Assembly: GCF_036227605.1 (NCBI RefSeq)
Contig: NZ_CP109487.1
Coordinates: 4,841,501-4,905,500, forward strand
Length of the DNA: 64,000 nucleotides
Direction: 5' to 3'
Origin: Streptomyces sp. NBC_01439
GTDB lineage: Bacteria > Actinomycetota > Actinomycetes > Streptomycetales > Streptomycetaceae
The notes beneath the pieces are model-generated. The model was not told the origin of the DNA. It did not search any database and saw nothing but the letters and a program-made list of their open reading frames with translations. The position numbers were made by a program, and so were the translations under genes. Shown here one piece after another: positions 8,221 to 17,110 of this stretch; the stretch's first letter is position 1; each line of letters starts with the position of its first letter.

Positions 8221-9363
8221 GTGGACTTCACCTTCACCGAGGAGCAGCAGGCCGCCATCGAGGCGGCCCGGGCCGTCTTCGCGGATGTCGCGCCCGACGG
8301 CGTGCCCAGCCCCGCACTGACCCCGGGGGCCGTGGCCGACGACTTCGACCGTCCGTTGTGGGCCAAGCTCGCCTCATCGGACCTGCTGAGCCTGGTCCTC
8401 GCCGAAGAGCACGGGGGAGCGGGTCTGGACGCCGTCGCCCTGTGCCTGGTGCTGCGTGAGGCCGCCAGGGTGCTGGCACGGGTCCCGCTGCTGGAGCACT
8501 GCGCCACCGCCATGACCGTGCAGGCCCACGGCGGTCCCGAACTGGCCGCCGCCCTGCTGCCCGGCGCGGGGCGCGGCACGCTCGTGCTCACCGCTGCCGC
8601 CCACGGGCGCTCCGGCCACGACCCGGCCGAACTCGCCGTCATCGCCCGCCGCGAGGGCGAGGCGTGGATCCTGGAGGGCACGCAGACCGCGGTCCCCTGG
8701 GCGCACGGCGCGGACTGGATCGCCGTACCCGCGCACACCGGCGCGGGCGAGGCCGTCCTCGCGCTCGTCCCGCGGACCGCCGAAGGGCTGGCCCTCGCCA
8801 AGCAGGTCTCCACCAGTGGGGAGCGGCTCGCCGAACTCGCCCTCGACGGCGTGCGGGTGGCCGGGACGCACCTCATCGAAGCCCCGGGAGCCTGGGAACG
8901 GCTGCGCCAACTCCTCACCACCGGGACCTGCGCGCTGGCGCTCGGACTCGGCGAGAACGTCCTCACCATGACCAGCGGGTACACCGCCAAGCGCGAACAG
9001 TTCGGCTTTCCGGTGGCCACCTTCCAGGCCGTCGCCGTCCAGGCCGCCGACCGGTACATCGACCTGCGCGCCATGGAGGTCACCTTGTGGCAGGCCGCTT
9101 GGCGGCTCGACGCCGCGACCGGTGGCGCCGGGGGTCCGCTACCCGTCGCCGCTGATGTCGCGGTCGCCAAGATCTGGGCCTCGGAGGGCGTACGCCGGGT
9201 CGTACAGACTGGCCAGCACCTGCACGGCGGCTTCGGCGCCGACACCGACTACCCGCTGCACCGCTACCACGCCTGGGCCAAGCAGCTGGAGCTCCAGCTC
9301 GGCCCGGCGGCCGCGCACGAGGAGGCCCTGGGCGACCTGCTGGCCGCCCACCCCCTCGCCTGA
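8221..9363 (+). CDS. Acyl-CoA dehydrogenase family protein
   Basis: A 380-residue flavoenzyme-like protein with the acyl-CoA dehydrogenase layout: an N-terminal helical domain (EEQQAAIEAARAVFAD), a middle beta domain, and a C-terminal helical domain with YTAKREQFGFPVATFQAV and QHLHGGFGADTDYPLHRY. It would catalyse alpha,beta-dehydrogenation of an acyl-CoA; the chain or substrate is not readable. It belongs to the small divergent subfamily often seen in steroid or unusual acyl catabolism. GTG 8221 has a clear GGGAGGAC ribosome site. It stands as a single gene behind its own palindrome-containing promoter. Confidence 0.9.
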   Translation: MDFTFTEEQQAAIEAARAVFADVAPDGVPSPALTPGAVADDFDRPLWAKLASSDLLSLVLAEEHGGAGLDAVALCLVLREAARVLARVPLLEHCATAMTVQAHGGPELAAALLPGAGRGTLVLTAAAHGRSGHDPAELAVIARREGEAWILEGTQTAVPWAHGADWIAVPAHTGAGEAVLALVPRTAEGLALAKQVSTSGERLAELALDGVRVAGTHLIEAPGAWERLRQLLTTGTCALALGLGENVLTMTSGYTAKREQFGFPVATFQAVAVQAADRYIDLRAMEVTLWQAAWRLDAATGGAGGPLPVAADVAVAKIWASEGVRRVVQTGQHLHGGFGADTDYPLHRYHAWAKQLELQLGPAAAHEEALGDLLAAHPLA

Positions 9364-9391
9364 GCCGGCTCCGCGCCGGCCCGGACACCCC

Positions 9392-9736
9392 TTAGAGCAC
9401 GAAGGCCGGGTTCCCGTTGTCCGCCACCATCGGGCGCCCGGCACCGTCCCAGGCCTGCATCCCGCCGTCGACGTTCACCGCGTCGATCTCCTGGCGCACC
9501 AGGTACTGGGTGACCTGCGCGGAACGCCCACCGACCCGGCACATCACGTACACCCGGCGGCCGTCCTCGACGGCCTCGGTCAGCTCACCGAAGCGGGCCA
9601 CGAAATCGCTCATCGGAATGTGCAGAGCACCCTCGACGTGGCCGGCCGCCCATTCGTCGTCCTCACGGACGTCGAGGACAAAGCCTTCGGAGGGCACCGC
9701 GGTGGCGTCCACCGAGGGGAGCGGTCCGAAGTTCAT
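9392..9736 (-). CDS. Single-domain rhodanese-like protein
   Basis: A 114-residue rhodanese domain with FVLDVREDDEWAAGHVEGA and IPMSD. The catalytic loop CRVGGRS carries the active-site Cys66. Such proteins transfer sulfane sulfur or bind small oxyanions; the physiological acceptor is unknown. ATG 9736 is preceded by AGAAGG. It is convergent with the acyl-CoA dehydrogenase. Confidence 0.92.
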   Translation of the reverse strand: MNFGPLPSVDATAVPSEGFVLDVREDDEWAAGHVEGALHIPMSDFVARFGELTEAVEDGRRVYVMCRVGGRSAQVTQYLVRQEIDAVNVDGGMQAWDGAGRPMVADNGNPAFVL

Positions 9737-9805
9737 AGCTGTCGCCTTCTCTCTTCACGAATCTGCTGCCAACCTATCCGACCACCCGGTACGGGCGGAC
9801 CGGGG

Positions 9806-10657
9806 TCACTCGGCGGCGAGCTCCGCCGCCAGCTCCGCCTCGCGTTCGGAGACCTGCGCGAGCAACTGCTCCGCGATCTCCTCCAGCAGCCGGTCGGGGT
9901 CCTCGGGCGCCATCCGCAGCATCGACCCGATCGCGCTCTCCTCCAGCTCCTTGGCGACGAGCGACAGCAGCTCCTTGCGGCGGGCCAGCCACTCCAGCCG
10001 GGCGTAGAGCTCTTCGCTCTCGCCCGGTACCGCCGCCTCGGGCGCCGGTACGGCCGCCCACTCCTCGGCCAGCTCGCGCAGCAACCCCTCGTCGCCGCGC
10101 CCGTAGGCCGCGTTGACCCGCGCGATGAACGCGTCGCGCCGCTCCCGCTCGCCTTCCTCCTGGGCGAGGTCGGGGTGGGCCTGACGGACCAGCTCGCGGT
10201 AGAGGCGGCGCACCTCCTCCGAGGGCCGTACCCGCTCCGGCGGCCGCACGGGCCGGTCGGTCAGCATCGCGGAGGCGTCGTCGGAGATCCCGTCGGAGCC
10301 CAGCCAGTCGTGGAACAGTTCGTCCACCCCGGGCATCGGCATGACCAGTGAGCGCGCTTCCTGCGCCCGTCGCAGGTCCTCGGGATCGCCACTGCGGGAC
10401 GCCTTCGCCTCGGCGATCAGTGCGTCCAGCTCATCGAGCCGCGTGTACATGGGGCCGAGCTTCTGGTGGTGCAGGCGGGAGAAGTTCTCCACCTCCACCC
10501 GGAAGGTCTCCACCGCGATCTCGAACTCGATCAGCGCCTGCTCAGCGGCCCGCACGGCCCGCTCCAGGCGCGCCTCCGGGCGCTCCCCACCGGTGACGGA
10601 GGAGTCACCGGAATCACCGGGGACTGTCTGCTCAGGCTGCTCGGTCTGCTCGCTCAC
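9806..10657 (-). CDS. J domain-containing protein
   Basis: A 283-residue protein with an acidic, coiled N-terminal half (residues 25-105 rich in Ala/Glu/Leu heptads). A J-like segment around residues 145-195 has RRLYRELVRQAHPDLA with the diagnostic HPD at 161-163. The C-terminus is another acidic helical stretch. J domains stimulate DnaK-type chaperones, so a co-chaperone role is likely but not shown. Its upstream side faces the parS palindrome. Confidence 0.85.
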   Translation of the reverse strand: MSEQTEQPEQTVPGDSGDSSVTGGERPEARLERAVRAAEQALIEFEIAVETFRVEVENFSRLHHQKLGPMYTRLDELDALIAEAKASRSGDPEDLRRAQEARSLVMPMPGVDELFHDWLGSDGISDDASAMLTDRPVRPPERVRPSEEVRRLYRELVRQAHPDLAQEEGERERRDAFIARVNAAYGRGDEGLLRELAEEWAAVPAPEAAVPGESEELYARLEWLARRKELLSLVAKELEESAIGSMLRMAPEDPDRLLEEIAEQLLAQVSEREAELAAELAAE

Positions 10658-10680
10658 CCGGCCAGCCTACGGCCCGTCCG

Positions 10681-10714
10681 CGCGGGCGGTGTTTCACGTG
10701 AAACACCGCCCGCG
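10681..10714. promoter_or_regulatory. parS: parS chromosome-partitioning site inside a 34-bp perfect palindrome
   Basis: GTTTCACGTGAAAC at 10691-10704 is exactly the 14-bp ParB-binding site of Streptomyces. Its symmetry extends outward in GC-rich arms to give a perfect 34-bp palindrome (10681-10714). It lies in the gap between the J-domain gene start and the DUF2252 stop. parS sites of this type cluster around oriC. The extended arms could also act as a transcription terminator for the DUF2252 gene. Confidence 0.95.
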
Positions 10715-10726
10715 GCGACAGCGCCC

Positions 10727-12142
10727 TCAGACCCCGGTCTCCGCCGCGATCCGGCCGGCCCGCACCGCCGCCACCAGGTCAGCGTGATCGGCCTCGGTAC
10801 GGTCGGCGTAGGCCACGGCGAAGGTCGCCATCGCCTCGTCCAGCTCGTCGTTCTTCCCGCAGTACCCGGCCAGCAGCCGCGGGTCGACGCTGTGCGCGTG
10901 GGCCCGGGCCAGCAGGGCGCCGGTCATCCGCCCGTAGTCGTCGATCTGCGGGGCGGCCAGCGCCGCCGGATCCACACTGCCCTTGCGGTTGCGGAACTGC
11001 CGCACCTGGAAGGGGCGACCCTCCACCGTGGTCCAGCCCAGCATGATGTCGGAGACCACCTGCATCCGCTTCTGCCCGGCCACCACCCGCCGGCCCTCGT
11101 GCTCCTCCGGCGCCGAGACGAATCCGAGCCCGGGCAGGTGCGGCAGCAGCACCGAGGGCCGCGCCTCCTTGACCTGGAGCACCAGCGGCTCGCCCCGGTG
11201 GTCGAGCAGCAGGACCACGTACGAGCGGGTGCCGACGCTCCCAGTGCCCACCACGCGGAAGGCCACGTCCTGGATCGCGTACCGGGCCAGCAGCGGCAGC
11301 CGGTCGCCCTGGAGCGTCTGCAGGTAGGGGCCGAGCGAGGCCGCCACGGCCGCCGCTTCCGCGTCCCCCACCCGGCGCAGTACGGGCAGCGCGTCGACGA
11401 AGCGGCGGCCGCCGTCCGGCCCTATCTCCGTGGACTTGGCCGCGAACCGCGCGGAGGTATTGTTGCGCGCCTTCTCCGAGACCCGCTCCAGCGTGCCCAG
11501 CAGATCGCGGGCGTCGGCGTGCGAGACCAGTTCCTCGTCGGCGATGGCGTTCCACGCGTCGAGCGCGGGCAGCTTGGACAGGAGCCGCATGGTGCGCCGG
11601 TAGGCGCCGACCGCGTCGAGCGCGGCCGCCCGGCAGGTGTCCTCGTCCGCTCCGGCCACCCGGCCCGCCAGCACCAGCGAGGCCGCCAACCGCTTCACGT
11701 CCCATTCCCACGGGCCGAACACGGTCTCGTCGAAGTCGTTGAGGTCGATGACGAGCCGCCCGCGGGCATCGCCGTACAGACCGAAGTTCGCCGCGTGCGC
11801 GTCGCCGCAGATCTGCGCACCGACCCCGGTCACCGGACCACCGGAGAGGTCGTGGGCCATCAGCCCGGCCGCCCCGCGCAGAAACGCGAACGGGTTCGCG
11901 GCCATCCGGCCGACCCTTATCGGAGTCAGCTCGGCGACCCGCCCGGCGTTGGACTCCTCCACCGCGCGCACGGCGTCCGGCCGCCCGGCCGGTGCCACGA
12001 AGGCGGCGTGCGCCGACCGCGGCAGGCGGGCGCGCAGCGCCTTGCCCTCCTCCTTCGGCGAGCCGGCCGCCACCCTCGGCGCGAAGCCCGCCACGTCCGG
12101 AATCCGCTGACCCGTCATCGCCGCCATCGACGCCGCCCCCAC
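10727..12142 (-). CDS. DUF2252 family protein (kinase-like fold)
   Basis: A protein of about 470 residues with DUF2252 signatures: RVGRMAANPFAFLRG, CGDAHAANFG and DLNDFDET, then GPWEWDVKRLAAS. The GDxHxxN and DxxD arrangement resembles the catalytic loop of aminoglycoside/choline-kinase-like enzymes, so small-molecule phosphotransfer is a fair guess, but no substrate is known. Start may be GTG 12142, ATG 12127 or ATG 12118; all give the same domain. It lies just downstream of a two-component system on the same strand and may be co-transcribed with it. Confidence 0.85.
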   Translation of the reverse strand: MGAASMAAMTGQRIPDVAGFAPRVAAGSPKEEGKALRARLPRSAHAAFVAPAGRPDAVRAVEESNAGRVAELTPIRVGRMAANPFAFLRGAAGLMAHDLSGGPVTGVGAQICGDAHAANFGLYGDARGRLVIDLNDFDETVFGPWEWDVKRLAASLVLAGRVAGADEDTCRAAALDAVGAYRRTMRLLSKLPALDAWNAIADEELVSHADARDLLGTLERVSEKARNNTSARFAAKSTEIGPDGGRRFVDALPVLRRVGDAEAAAVAASLGPYLQTLQGDRLPLLARYAIQDVAFRVVGTGSVGTRSYVVLLLDHRGEPLVLQVKEARPSVLLPHLPGLGFVSAPEEHEGRRVVAGQKRMQVVSDIMLGWTTVEGRPFQVRQFRNRKGSVDPAALAAPQIDDYGRMTGALLARAHAHSVDPRLLAGYCGKNDELDEAMATFAVAYADRTEADHADLVAAVRAGRIAAETGV

Positions 12143-12184
12143 CCGTTCACTTCATTGATCGCTTCTCGAACGGGCTGACCGTAT

Positions 12185-12844
12185 CTACAGCCCGGCGTCC
12201 CTGGCCAGCAGCGCCGCCTGCACCCGGTTCTCGCAGTCCAGCTTCGCCAGGATCCGGCTCACGTACGTCTTCACGGTCGCCTCGCTCATGTGCAGCCGCC
12301 GGCCCGCCTCCGCGTTGGACAGCCCCTCGCCCAGCAGCGCGAGCACACCGCGCTCGCGCTCGCTGAGCTCCGCGACCTGACGCCGGGCCGCCTCGCCGCG
12401 CACGGCGGTCTTCCCGGACGCCAACTGGTCCACCACGTGCCGGGTCGCCCCCGGCGAGAGGTAGGCGTCCCCGGCCGCGGCCGCCCGGACCGCCCCGATC
12501 AACTCGCCCGGCGCCGAGTCCTTCAGCAGGAATCCCGCGCCGCCCTCGCCCAGCGCCCGCAGCACGTTCTCCTTCTCGCCGAAGGTGGTCAGGATCAGCG
12601 CCCGCACCTGCGGCACGGCCCGCCGCAGCTCTCCCAGCGCCGTCAGCCCGTCCATCACCGGCATCTGGATGTCCAGCAGCATCACGTCCGGTGCGTGCGA
12701 GCGGGCCAGCTCCACCGCCTCCCTGCCATTGGCCGCCTCCGCGACGACCTCGATGTCCGGTGCCGAGGTCAGGATCATCCTGATCCCGGCCCGGATCAGT
12801 GGCTCGTCGTCGGCGATCACCACTCTGATCACTTCGGCTGTCAC
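12185..12844 (-). CDS. NarL/LuxR-family response regulator
   Basis: A 219-residue regulator. The receiver domain has the acidic pocket D12/D13, phospho-acceptor D58 and K108. A C-terminal LuxR-type HTH occupies roughly residues 157-216 (ELSERERGVLALLGEGLSNAEA, MSEATVKTYVSRILAKL). It starts with GTG 12844, 9 bases after the stop of the cognate kinase, whose TAGGAG supplies the ribosome site. It is phosphorylated presumably by that kinase. Target genes are not visible. Confidence 0.95.
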   Translation of the reverse strand: MTAEVIRVVIADDEPLIRAGIRMILTSAPDIEVVAEAANGREAVELARSHAPDVMLLDIQMPVMDGLTALGELRRAVPQVRALILTTFGEKENVLRALGEGGAGFLLKDSAPGELIGAVRAAAAGDAYLSPGATRHVVDQLASGKTAVRGEAARRQVAELSERERGVLALLGEGLSNAEAGRRLHMSEATVKTYVSRILAKLDCENRVQAALLARDAGL

Positions 12845-12853
12845 CCCGCGCTC

Positions 12854-14554
12854 CTACTGCTTGACCTCGTACTCCTGCTTTTCCACGAGCTTGCCGTCCT
12901 GGAAGCAGAACCGGAAGATCCGGTCCGTTCCCACGGCGCTCGGCTGGTTCTCGGCCAGCAGGGCCAGACATTCCGAGCCCGCCGGCCTCGGCGGCCCCTT
13001 GCGGGCGGCCCCGGCGGTCATGAAGTTCTCTCCGGTCGGCAGCCGGTCGCGGACGGACTGCTCCGACTCGCCCACGTGCACGGCGTCGAACTCGTCCCGG
13101 TCGATCATCGCGTCACTCGCCGAGTCCAACAGCAGCACCACTCCGGCGCCGAACACGATCACCAGCAGCACCACCGCCGCGAACGCGATCCCGCAGCCCA
13201 CCGCGACGCCACCGGACCGGCTGGGCACGCGCACGGCCAGCTCCCGGTCCACCGCCCCCCAGTCCATCGGCTGCTGGCCGCCGTGCCCCGGCGGCGGTCC
13301 GCCCGCGTACGCGTGGGCCTGCTGCCCGAAGTCGTCGGCCACGTCCACCACCCCGGCCGGCTCCGCCCCGTACGGAAGGACCCCGGCCACTCGGAACCCG
13401 CCGCCCTCGGCGGGGCCCGCGTGCACCATCCCGCCGACCAGCCGGGCCCGCTCGCGCAGCCCCGTCAGGCCCTGCCCGCCCGAGACCACCTCGCCGTCGG
13501 CCGGACCGGCCGACGGCCCGTTGGCGATCTCCACCACCAGCGAGTCGTCCTCGAACCGCAGCTCCACCGTGATCGACGCCCCCGGCGCGTGCTTGTACGC
13601 GTTCGTCAGGGCCTCCTGCACGATCCGGTACGCCGCGTGGTCGCACGCCGCGACCAGCGGCCTCGGCTGCCCCGACGTGGTCAGCCGTACGTCGGTGCCC
13701 GAGCCCCGCGCCGCCTCCACGACCCCGGCGATGCCGGCCACCCCGCGCGCCGCTGGCTGGGCCTCCTCCACGGGCGCAGGCGCCTCGACCCCGTCGCGCA
13801 GGATGCCGACGACCTCGCGCAGCTCGTGCATCGCGGCCACCGAGGCCTGCCGCAGCACTCCCACCGCCTCGCGCTGGCGGTCGGTGAGCTGCGGATCCAC
13901 CTCCAGTGCCCCGGTGTGCACGGAGATCAGGGCCAGCTGGTGACCCAGGCTGTCGTGCATGTCCTGGGCGATGCGCTGGCGCTCGCGCAGCCTCGCCTGC
14001 CCGGCGACCATGGCCCGTTCGCGCAGCAATTGACCGTTGCGCTCCTGGAGTGCGCGCAGCAGCGTGCGGCGCTGCGACCAGTACCGGCTGGCCAGACCCG
14101 GCATCACGGTCGTCGCCAGGAACATCAGCGTGGAGAACACGATCACCAGCAGCGGCTGCATCTGCGCCCACTGGTCCACCACGCTGCAGCCGATCGACGC
14201 CACGAAGGCGAGCGTGAAGGCGGCCAGGGCCCGGCCCACTCCGATGATCCGCCGCCCGGCCGACCACCCCAGGAGGGGCAGGACGAAGAAGGACCCGGGC
14301 AGGAAGTTGACCAGGCCCGCGGCGATCACGAGCGTGCTCGCCGGCAGCCTGCGGCGCATCAGCGTCAGCACCACCACGGCCGCGGCGCCGAGCAGCATGC
14401 GCTGTCCGGAGGCGTTGCTGACCTCCTCGACGCCCAGGCCGAGTATGGCCAGTACGCCGCCGAGCGCCAGGTCCCCCGCCAGCATCCGCCGGGTCCACGG
14501 CTCCGGGCCCCTCAGCCAGTCCCAGCCGGCCCGCGTCTTCGCCTTCGCATCCAC
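12854..14554 (-). CDS. NarL-type sensor histidine kinase with an extra C-terminal membrane-anchored domain
   Basis: A 566-residue kinase. It has about five N-terminal membrane helices (residues 25-150), a HisKA_3 dimerisation helix with phospho-acceptor His200 (RERQRIAQDMHDSLGH), and a HATPase_c domain (VQEALTNAYKHAPG, GGQGLTGLRERA). Unusually the protein does not end there. After a Gly/Pro-rich linker comes a hydrophobic helix around residues 452-477. It is followed by about 85 residues predicted outside the cell, with FDAVHVGESEQSVRDRLP, reminiscent of a BamE/SmpA-like repeat. GTG 14554 is the start. It is paired with the response regulator just downstream. Confidence 0.88.
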   Translation of the reverse strand: MDAKAKTRAGWDWLRGPEPWTRRMLAGDLALGGVLAILGLGVEEVSNASGQRMLLGAAAVVVLTLMRRRLPASTLVIAAGLVNFLPGSFFVLPLLGWSAGRRIIGVGRALAAFTLAFVASIGCSVVDQWAQMQPLLVIVFSTLMFLATTVMPGLASRYWSQRRTLLRALQERNGQLLRERAMVAGQARLRERQRIAQDMHDSLGHQLALISVHTGALEVDPQLTDRQREAVGVLRQASVAAMHELREVVGILRDGVEAPAPVEEAQPAARGVAGIAGVVEAARGSGTDVRLTTSGQPRPLVAACDHAAYRIVQEALTNAYKHAPGASITVELRFEDDSLVVEIANGPSAGPADGEVVSGGQGLTGLRERARLVGGMVHAGPAEGGGFRVAGVLPYGAEPAGVVDVADDFGQQAHAYAGGPPPGHGGQQPMDWGAVDRELAVRVPSRSGGVAVGCGIAFAAVVLLVIVFGAGVVLLLDSASDAMIDRDEFDAVHVGESEQSVRDRLPTGENFMTAGAARKGPPRPAGSECLALLAENQPSAVGTDRIFRFCFQDGKLVEKQEYEVKQ

Positions 14555-14661
14555 GCGCCCGACCCTAAACACCCGCACCCCGGCCCGACCGCCTCCTTTC
14601 GTCTCGCCCCGCACGACGAAAGTCGACCGGTGTCCCGTCCCCCCGCCCGCCGGGCCCGCCT

Positions 14662-15645
14662 TCAGCGTCCCGTCGAACCGGCGACGCGAGCGAAGACCAG
14701 CTCCAGCACGGCGACCCGGTCCAGCCGGGCCGGCCCGCCGGTCATCCCGTCCAGGAACACCACCCGACGGCCGTCGTGGTGCACGTACAACAGGTGCCCG
14801 CTGACCTCGGTACCGCCGATGACCCGCCGCACCCACACCACGCCCCGGGTGCCCGGTCCGGTCTCCTCGACCCGCGCGATCACCTCGTCCCAGCTCGCGC
14901 ACAGCAGCTGGTGCGCGGCCGGGAAATGGCGGCGCAGCAGCAGTTCCCACCAGCCGGGCGCCTCGTGCGCGGGCTGCCACGGCAGCGGCGACGAGGGGCC
15001 GCCGGCGAGCCGGGCGGCCGTCGTGACCACGCGGCCGCGCGCGTTCAGCCGCCACGCCTGCACCTGCGGGTCGCGTTCGACCGGATCGTGCGTGTAGGCC
15101 GAGGCGTCGCCCCACGGATCGTTCGAGGCGGGATGGAAGGGCTCCCCGTGGTCCTTGGGCACCACGAGCGACGCCGCCAGCATCGGCGTGCGCGGACGGC
15201 CCGGCCGCTCGGTGCTCCGGCAGGCGAACAGCCAGGTCCCGGCGTCCTCGGCGACGGGCTCGATGCCCACCAGCTCGACGAGCCCGCCGTACGTCGACAG
15301 CAGCCACTGCAGCGCGGTCTGCCACGGCGCGGCCTTCGAGGTGTTCGCCGCGCCGGCCCGCTCCCAGCCCCCGTGGCGCACGTGGGCGAGGTACTCGTCG
15401 AGGGGCAGGTGCGTCGGCGCGAAGTCCGCCCGGGACCCGTCTTTGGGCACGATCACCACGTTGGGCAACGGACCCGCCCGGTGATCCCCGGCGTCGATGC
15501 CCTCCTGGGTGTCGTACCGCACGATCCAGGCCGACTCGTGCTCCTGCGTGAGCTCCGGCCGCAGCACGACCGTCCACGGCTCGGAGGCGAACGCCTGCTC
15601 AAGACGGGACCGGGCCGCTTCGACGGCCTCGTTCGACGTGAGCAT
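14662..15645 (-). CDS. YrhB-like domain protein with a possible papain-fold (toxin/glutamine-deamidase-like) C-terminus
   Basis: A 327-residue protein. The N-terminal region (EAARSRLEQAFASEPWTVVLRP..., SAWIVRYDTQE) resembles the YrhB/Imm35 immunity-type fold seen in Streptomyces proteins. The C-terminus, with SGHLLYVHHDGRRVVFLDGMTGG, looks like the His...Asp half of a papain-like toxin fold; a matching catalytic Cys may be in LLCASWDE, but I am not certain. No activity is established. ATG 15645 has a CAGGAAT ribosome site; an upstream ATG at 15708 is less likely. It lies beside tRNA-Leu. Confidence 0.6.
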   Translation of the reverse strand: MLTSNEAVEAARSRLEQAFASEPWTVVLRPELTQEHESAWIVRYDTQEGIDAGDHRAGPLPNVVIVPKDGSRADFAPTHLPLDEYLAHVRHGGWERAGAANTSKAAPWQTALQWLLSTYGGLVELVGIEPVAEDAGTWLFACRSTERPGRPRTPMLAASLVVPKDHGEPFHPASNDPWGDASAYTHDPVERDPQVQAWRLNARGRVVTTAARLAGGPSSPLPWQPAHEAPGWWELLLRRHFPAAHQLLCASWDEVIARVEETGPGTRGVVWVRRVIGGTEVSGHLLYVHHDGRRVVFLDGMTGGPARLDRVAVLELVFARVAGSTGR

Positions 15646-15866
15646 GTCTGAATTCCTGACGACGTCGACCGGAAGGGACACGAGCGGTCCCGCACGTTCG
15701 GCGGCCACAACTCATCCCGCGGTGCGGACAGTTGGATCACCCTAACCAGGTCCTGCGAAAAGACCACAGTCCAGGGGCCCCGAGGAGGGACGTACGTCAC
15801 ACGCGCGCCCGGGGGAAACACGAAACGGCCGCCACCGCTTTCGCAGTGACGACCGTCTCGTCGATG

Positions 15867-15949
15867 TGGGCGAGGGGGGATTTGAACCCCCACGTCCCGA
15901 AGGACACTGGCACCTGAAGCCAGCGCGTCTGCCGTTCCGCCACTCGCCC
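15867..15949 (-). tRNA. tRNA-Leu (anticodon CAG)
   Basis: An 83-base type II tRNA on the minus strand. The acceptor stem is GGGCGAG/CTCGCCC, the anticodon stem CTGGC/GCCAG carries the loop TTCAGGT (anticodon CAG), a long variable arm (GTCCTTCGGGAC) is typical of leucine tRNA, and the T-arm is GGGGGTTCAAATCCCCC. CCA is not encoded. The surrounding 15646-16242 stretch holds no protein gene: the tRNA, the region upstream of it, and the promoter region of fhaA. Confidence 0.97.
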
Positions 15950-16131
15950 GAGTAGCGCCCCAGTGGATCTTCCCTTTCGGGCCTTTCCCCTGGCGACGTC
16001 GAAACATTAGCACGGGGAACGGGGAGGATTCACATCGCTTTCCCGGCACCCCCTCGGCCCGCCGCGGACGGCCCCTCCCGCACTCCGCTCCCGGTGCGGG
16101 ACACTGTCCCTGGAGCGCCCCTACGATCGCT

Positions 16132-16157
16132 TGTGAGGACCAACACTCGTCCTCACA
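16132..16157. promoter_or_regulatory. Inverted repeat upstream of fhaA
   Basis: TGTGAGGAC (16132-16140) and GTCCTCACA (16149-16157) form a perfect 9-bp inverted repeat around an 8-base spacer. It lies about 85 bases before the fhaA start in the leader of the FHA/PP2C/pknB operon. It could be an operator or a leader hairpin. No cognate regulator is evident. Confidence 0.4.
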
Positions 16158-16242
16158 GGAACGATGGGGAACCACCCGAATCCGCCACGCGTGGATACGA
16201 TCAGTAAGCAGTACAGGGCGACAGCGACGGAGGAGGTGCCCC

Positions 16243-17100
16243 ATGGGAGTTCTGAAGCGGTTCGAGCAGCGACTCGAAGGTCTGGTGAACGGCACCTTCG
16301 CCAAGGTGTTCAAGTCCGAGGTCCAGCCGGTGGAGATCGCCGGAGCCCTCCAGCGGGAGTGCGACAACAACGCCACCATCTGGAACCGCGAGCGGACCGT
16401 CGTCCCCAACGACTTCATCGTCGAGCTCAGCGCCGGTGACTACGACCGCCTGAGCCCCTACTCCGGGCAGCTCGGCGACGAGCTCGCGGGCCTCGTCCGC
16501 GACTACGCCAAGCAGCAGCGCTACAGCTTCATGGGCCCCATCAAGGTCCACCTGGAGAAGGCCGACGACCTCGACACCGGGCTCTACCGGGTCCGCAGCC
16601 GCACCCTCGCCTCCAGCACCTCCCAGCCGCAGGCAGGACCGCCCTCACCACAGGGCGGCTACGGCTACCCGCCGGAGAACCAGCCGCAGGGCGGCTACGG
16701 ATATCCCCCGGTCGCGGCCCCGCCCATGCCGAGCGCCCCGCCCCCGGGCGGACCCGGCGCCCGGCGGCCCGTTCCCGGCGGGCCCGGCGGACCGGCCCCC
16801 GCGGCCGGCCCGGGCGGCGCCCGGCGCCACTGGATCGAGATCAACGGCACCCGCCACCAGATCTCGCGCCCCACGCTCGTACTCGGCCGAAGCACGGAAG
16901 CCGACGTGCGGATCGACGACCCCGGCGTATCCCGCCGGCACTGTGAGATCCGGACCGGAACGCCCTCGACGATCCAGGATCTCGGGTCCACCAACGGCAT
17001 CGTGGTGGACGGGCAGCACACCACCCGCGCTACGCTCCGCGACGGCTCGCGGATCGTCGTGGGCAGCACCACCATCATTTACCGGCAAGCCGAAGGGTGA
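16243..17100 (+). CDS. fhaA: FhaA: DUF3662 and FHA domain protein
   Basis: A 285-residue protein with an N-terminal DUF3662 domain (residues 1-125, opening MGVLKRFEQRLEGLVNGTFA), a Gly/Pro/Tyr-rich linker, and a C-terminal FHA domain at about 205-282. The phosphothreonine-binding motifs GRS, SRRH and DLGSTNG are present. In mycobacteria FhaA binds phosphorylated partners of the PknB pathway, including the lipid II flippase MviN regulator, and tunes peptidoglycan synthesis. Ribosome site GGAGGAGG lies before ATG 16243. It is first gene of the fhaA-fhaB-pstP-rodA-pbpA operon. Confidence 0.95.
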   Translation: MGVLKRFEQRLEGLVNGTFAKVFKSEVQPVEIAGALQRECDNNATIWNRERTVVPNDFIVELSAGDYDRLSPYSGQLGDELAGLVRDYAKQQRYSFMGPIKVHLEKADDLDTGLYRVRSRTLASSTSQPQAGPPSPQGGYGYPPENQPQGGYGYPPVAAPPMPSAPPPGGPGARRPVPGGPGGPAPAAGPGGARRHWIEINGTRHQISRPTLVLGRSTEADVRIDDPGVSRRHCEIRTGTPSTIQDLGSTNGIVVDGQHTTRATLRDGSRIVVGSTTIIYRQAEG

Positions 17101-17110
17101 AGCGGGGGCA

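Noticed and set aside
12290..15097. A 935-codon plus-strand frame
   Set aside because: It lies antisense to the two-component genes and is rich in Arg/Gln/His, as expected for a shadow frame.
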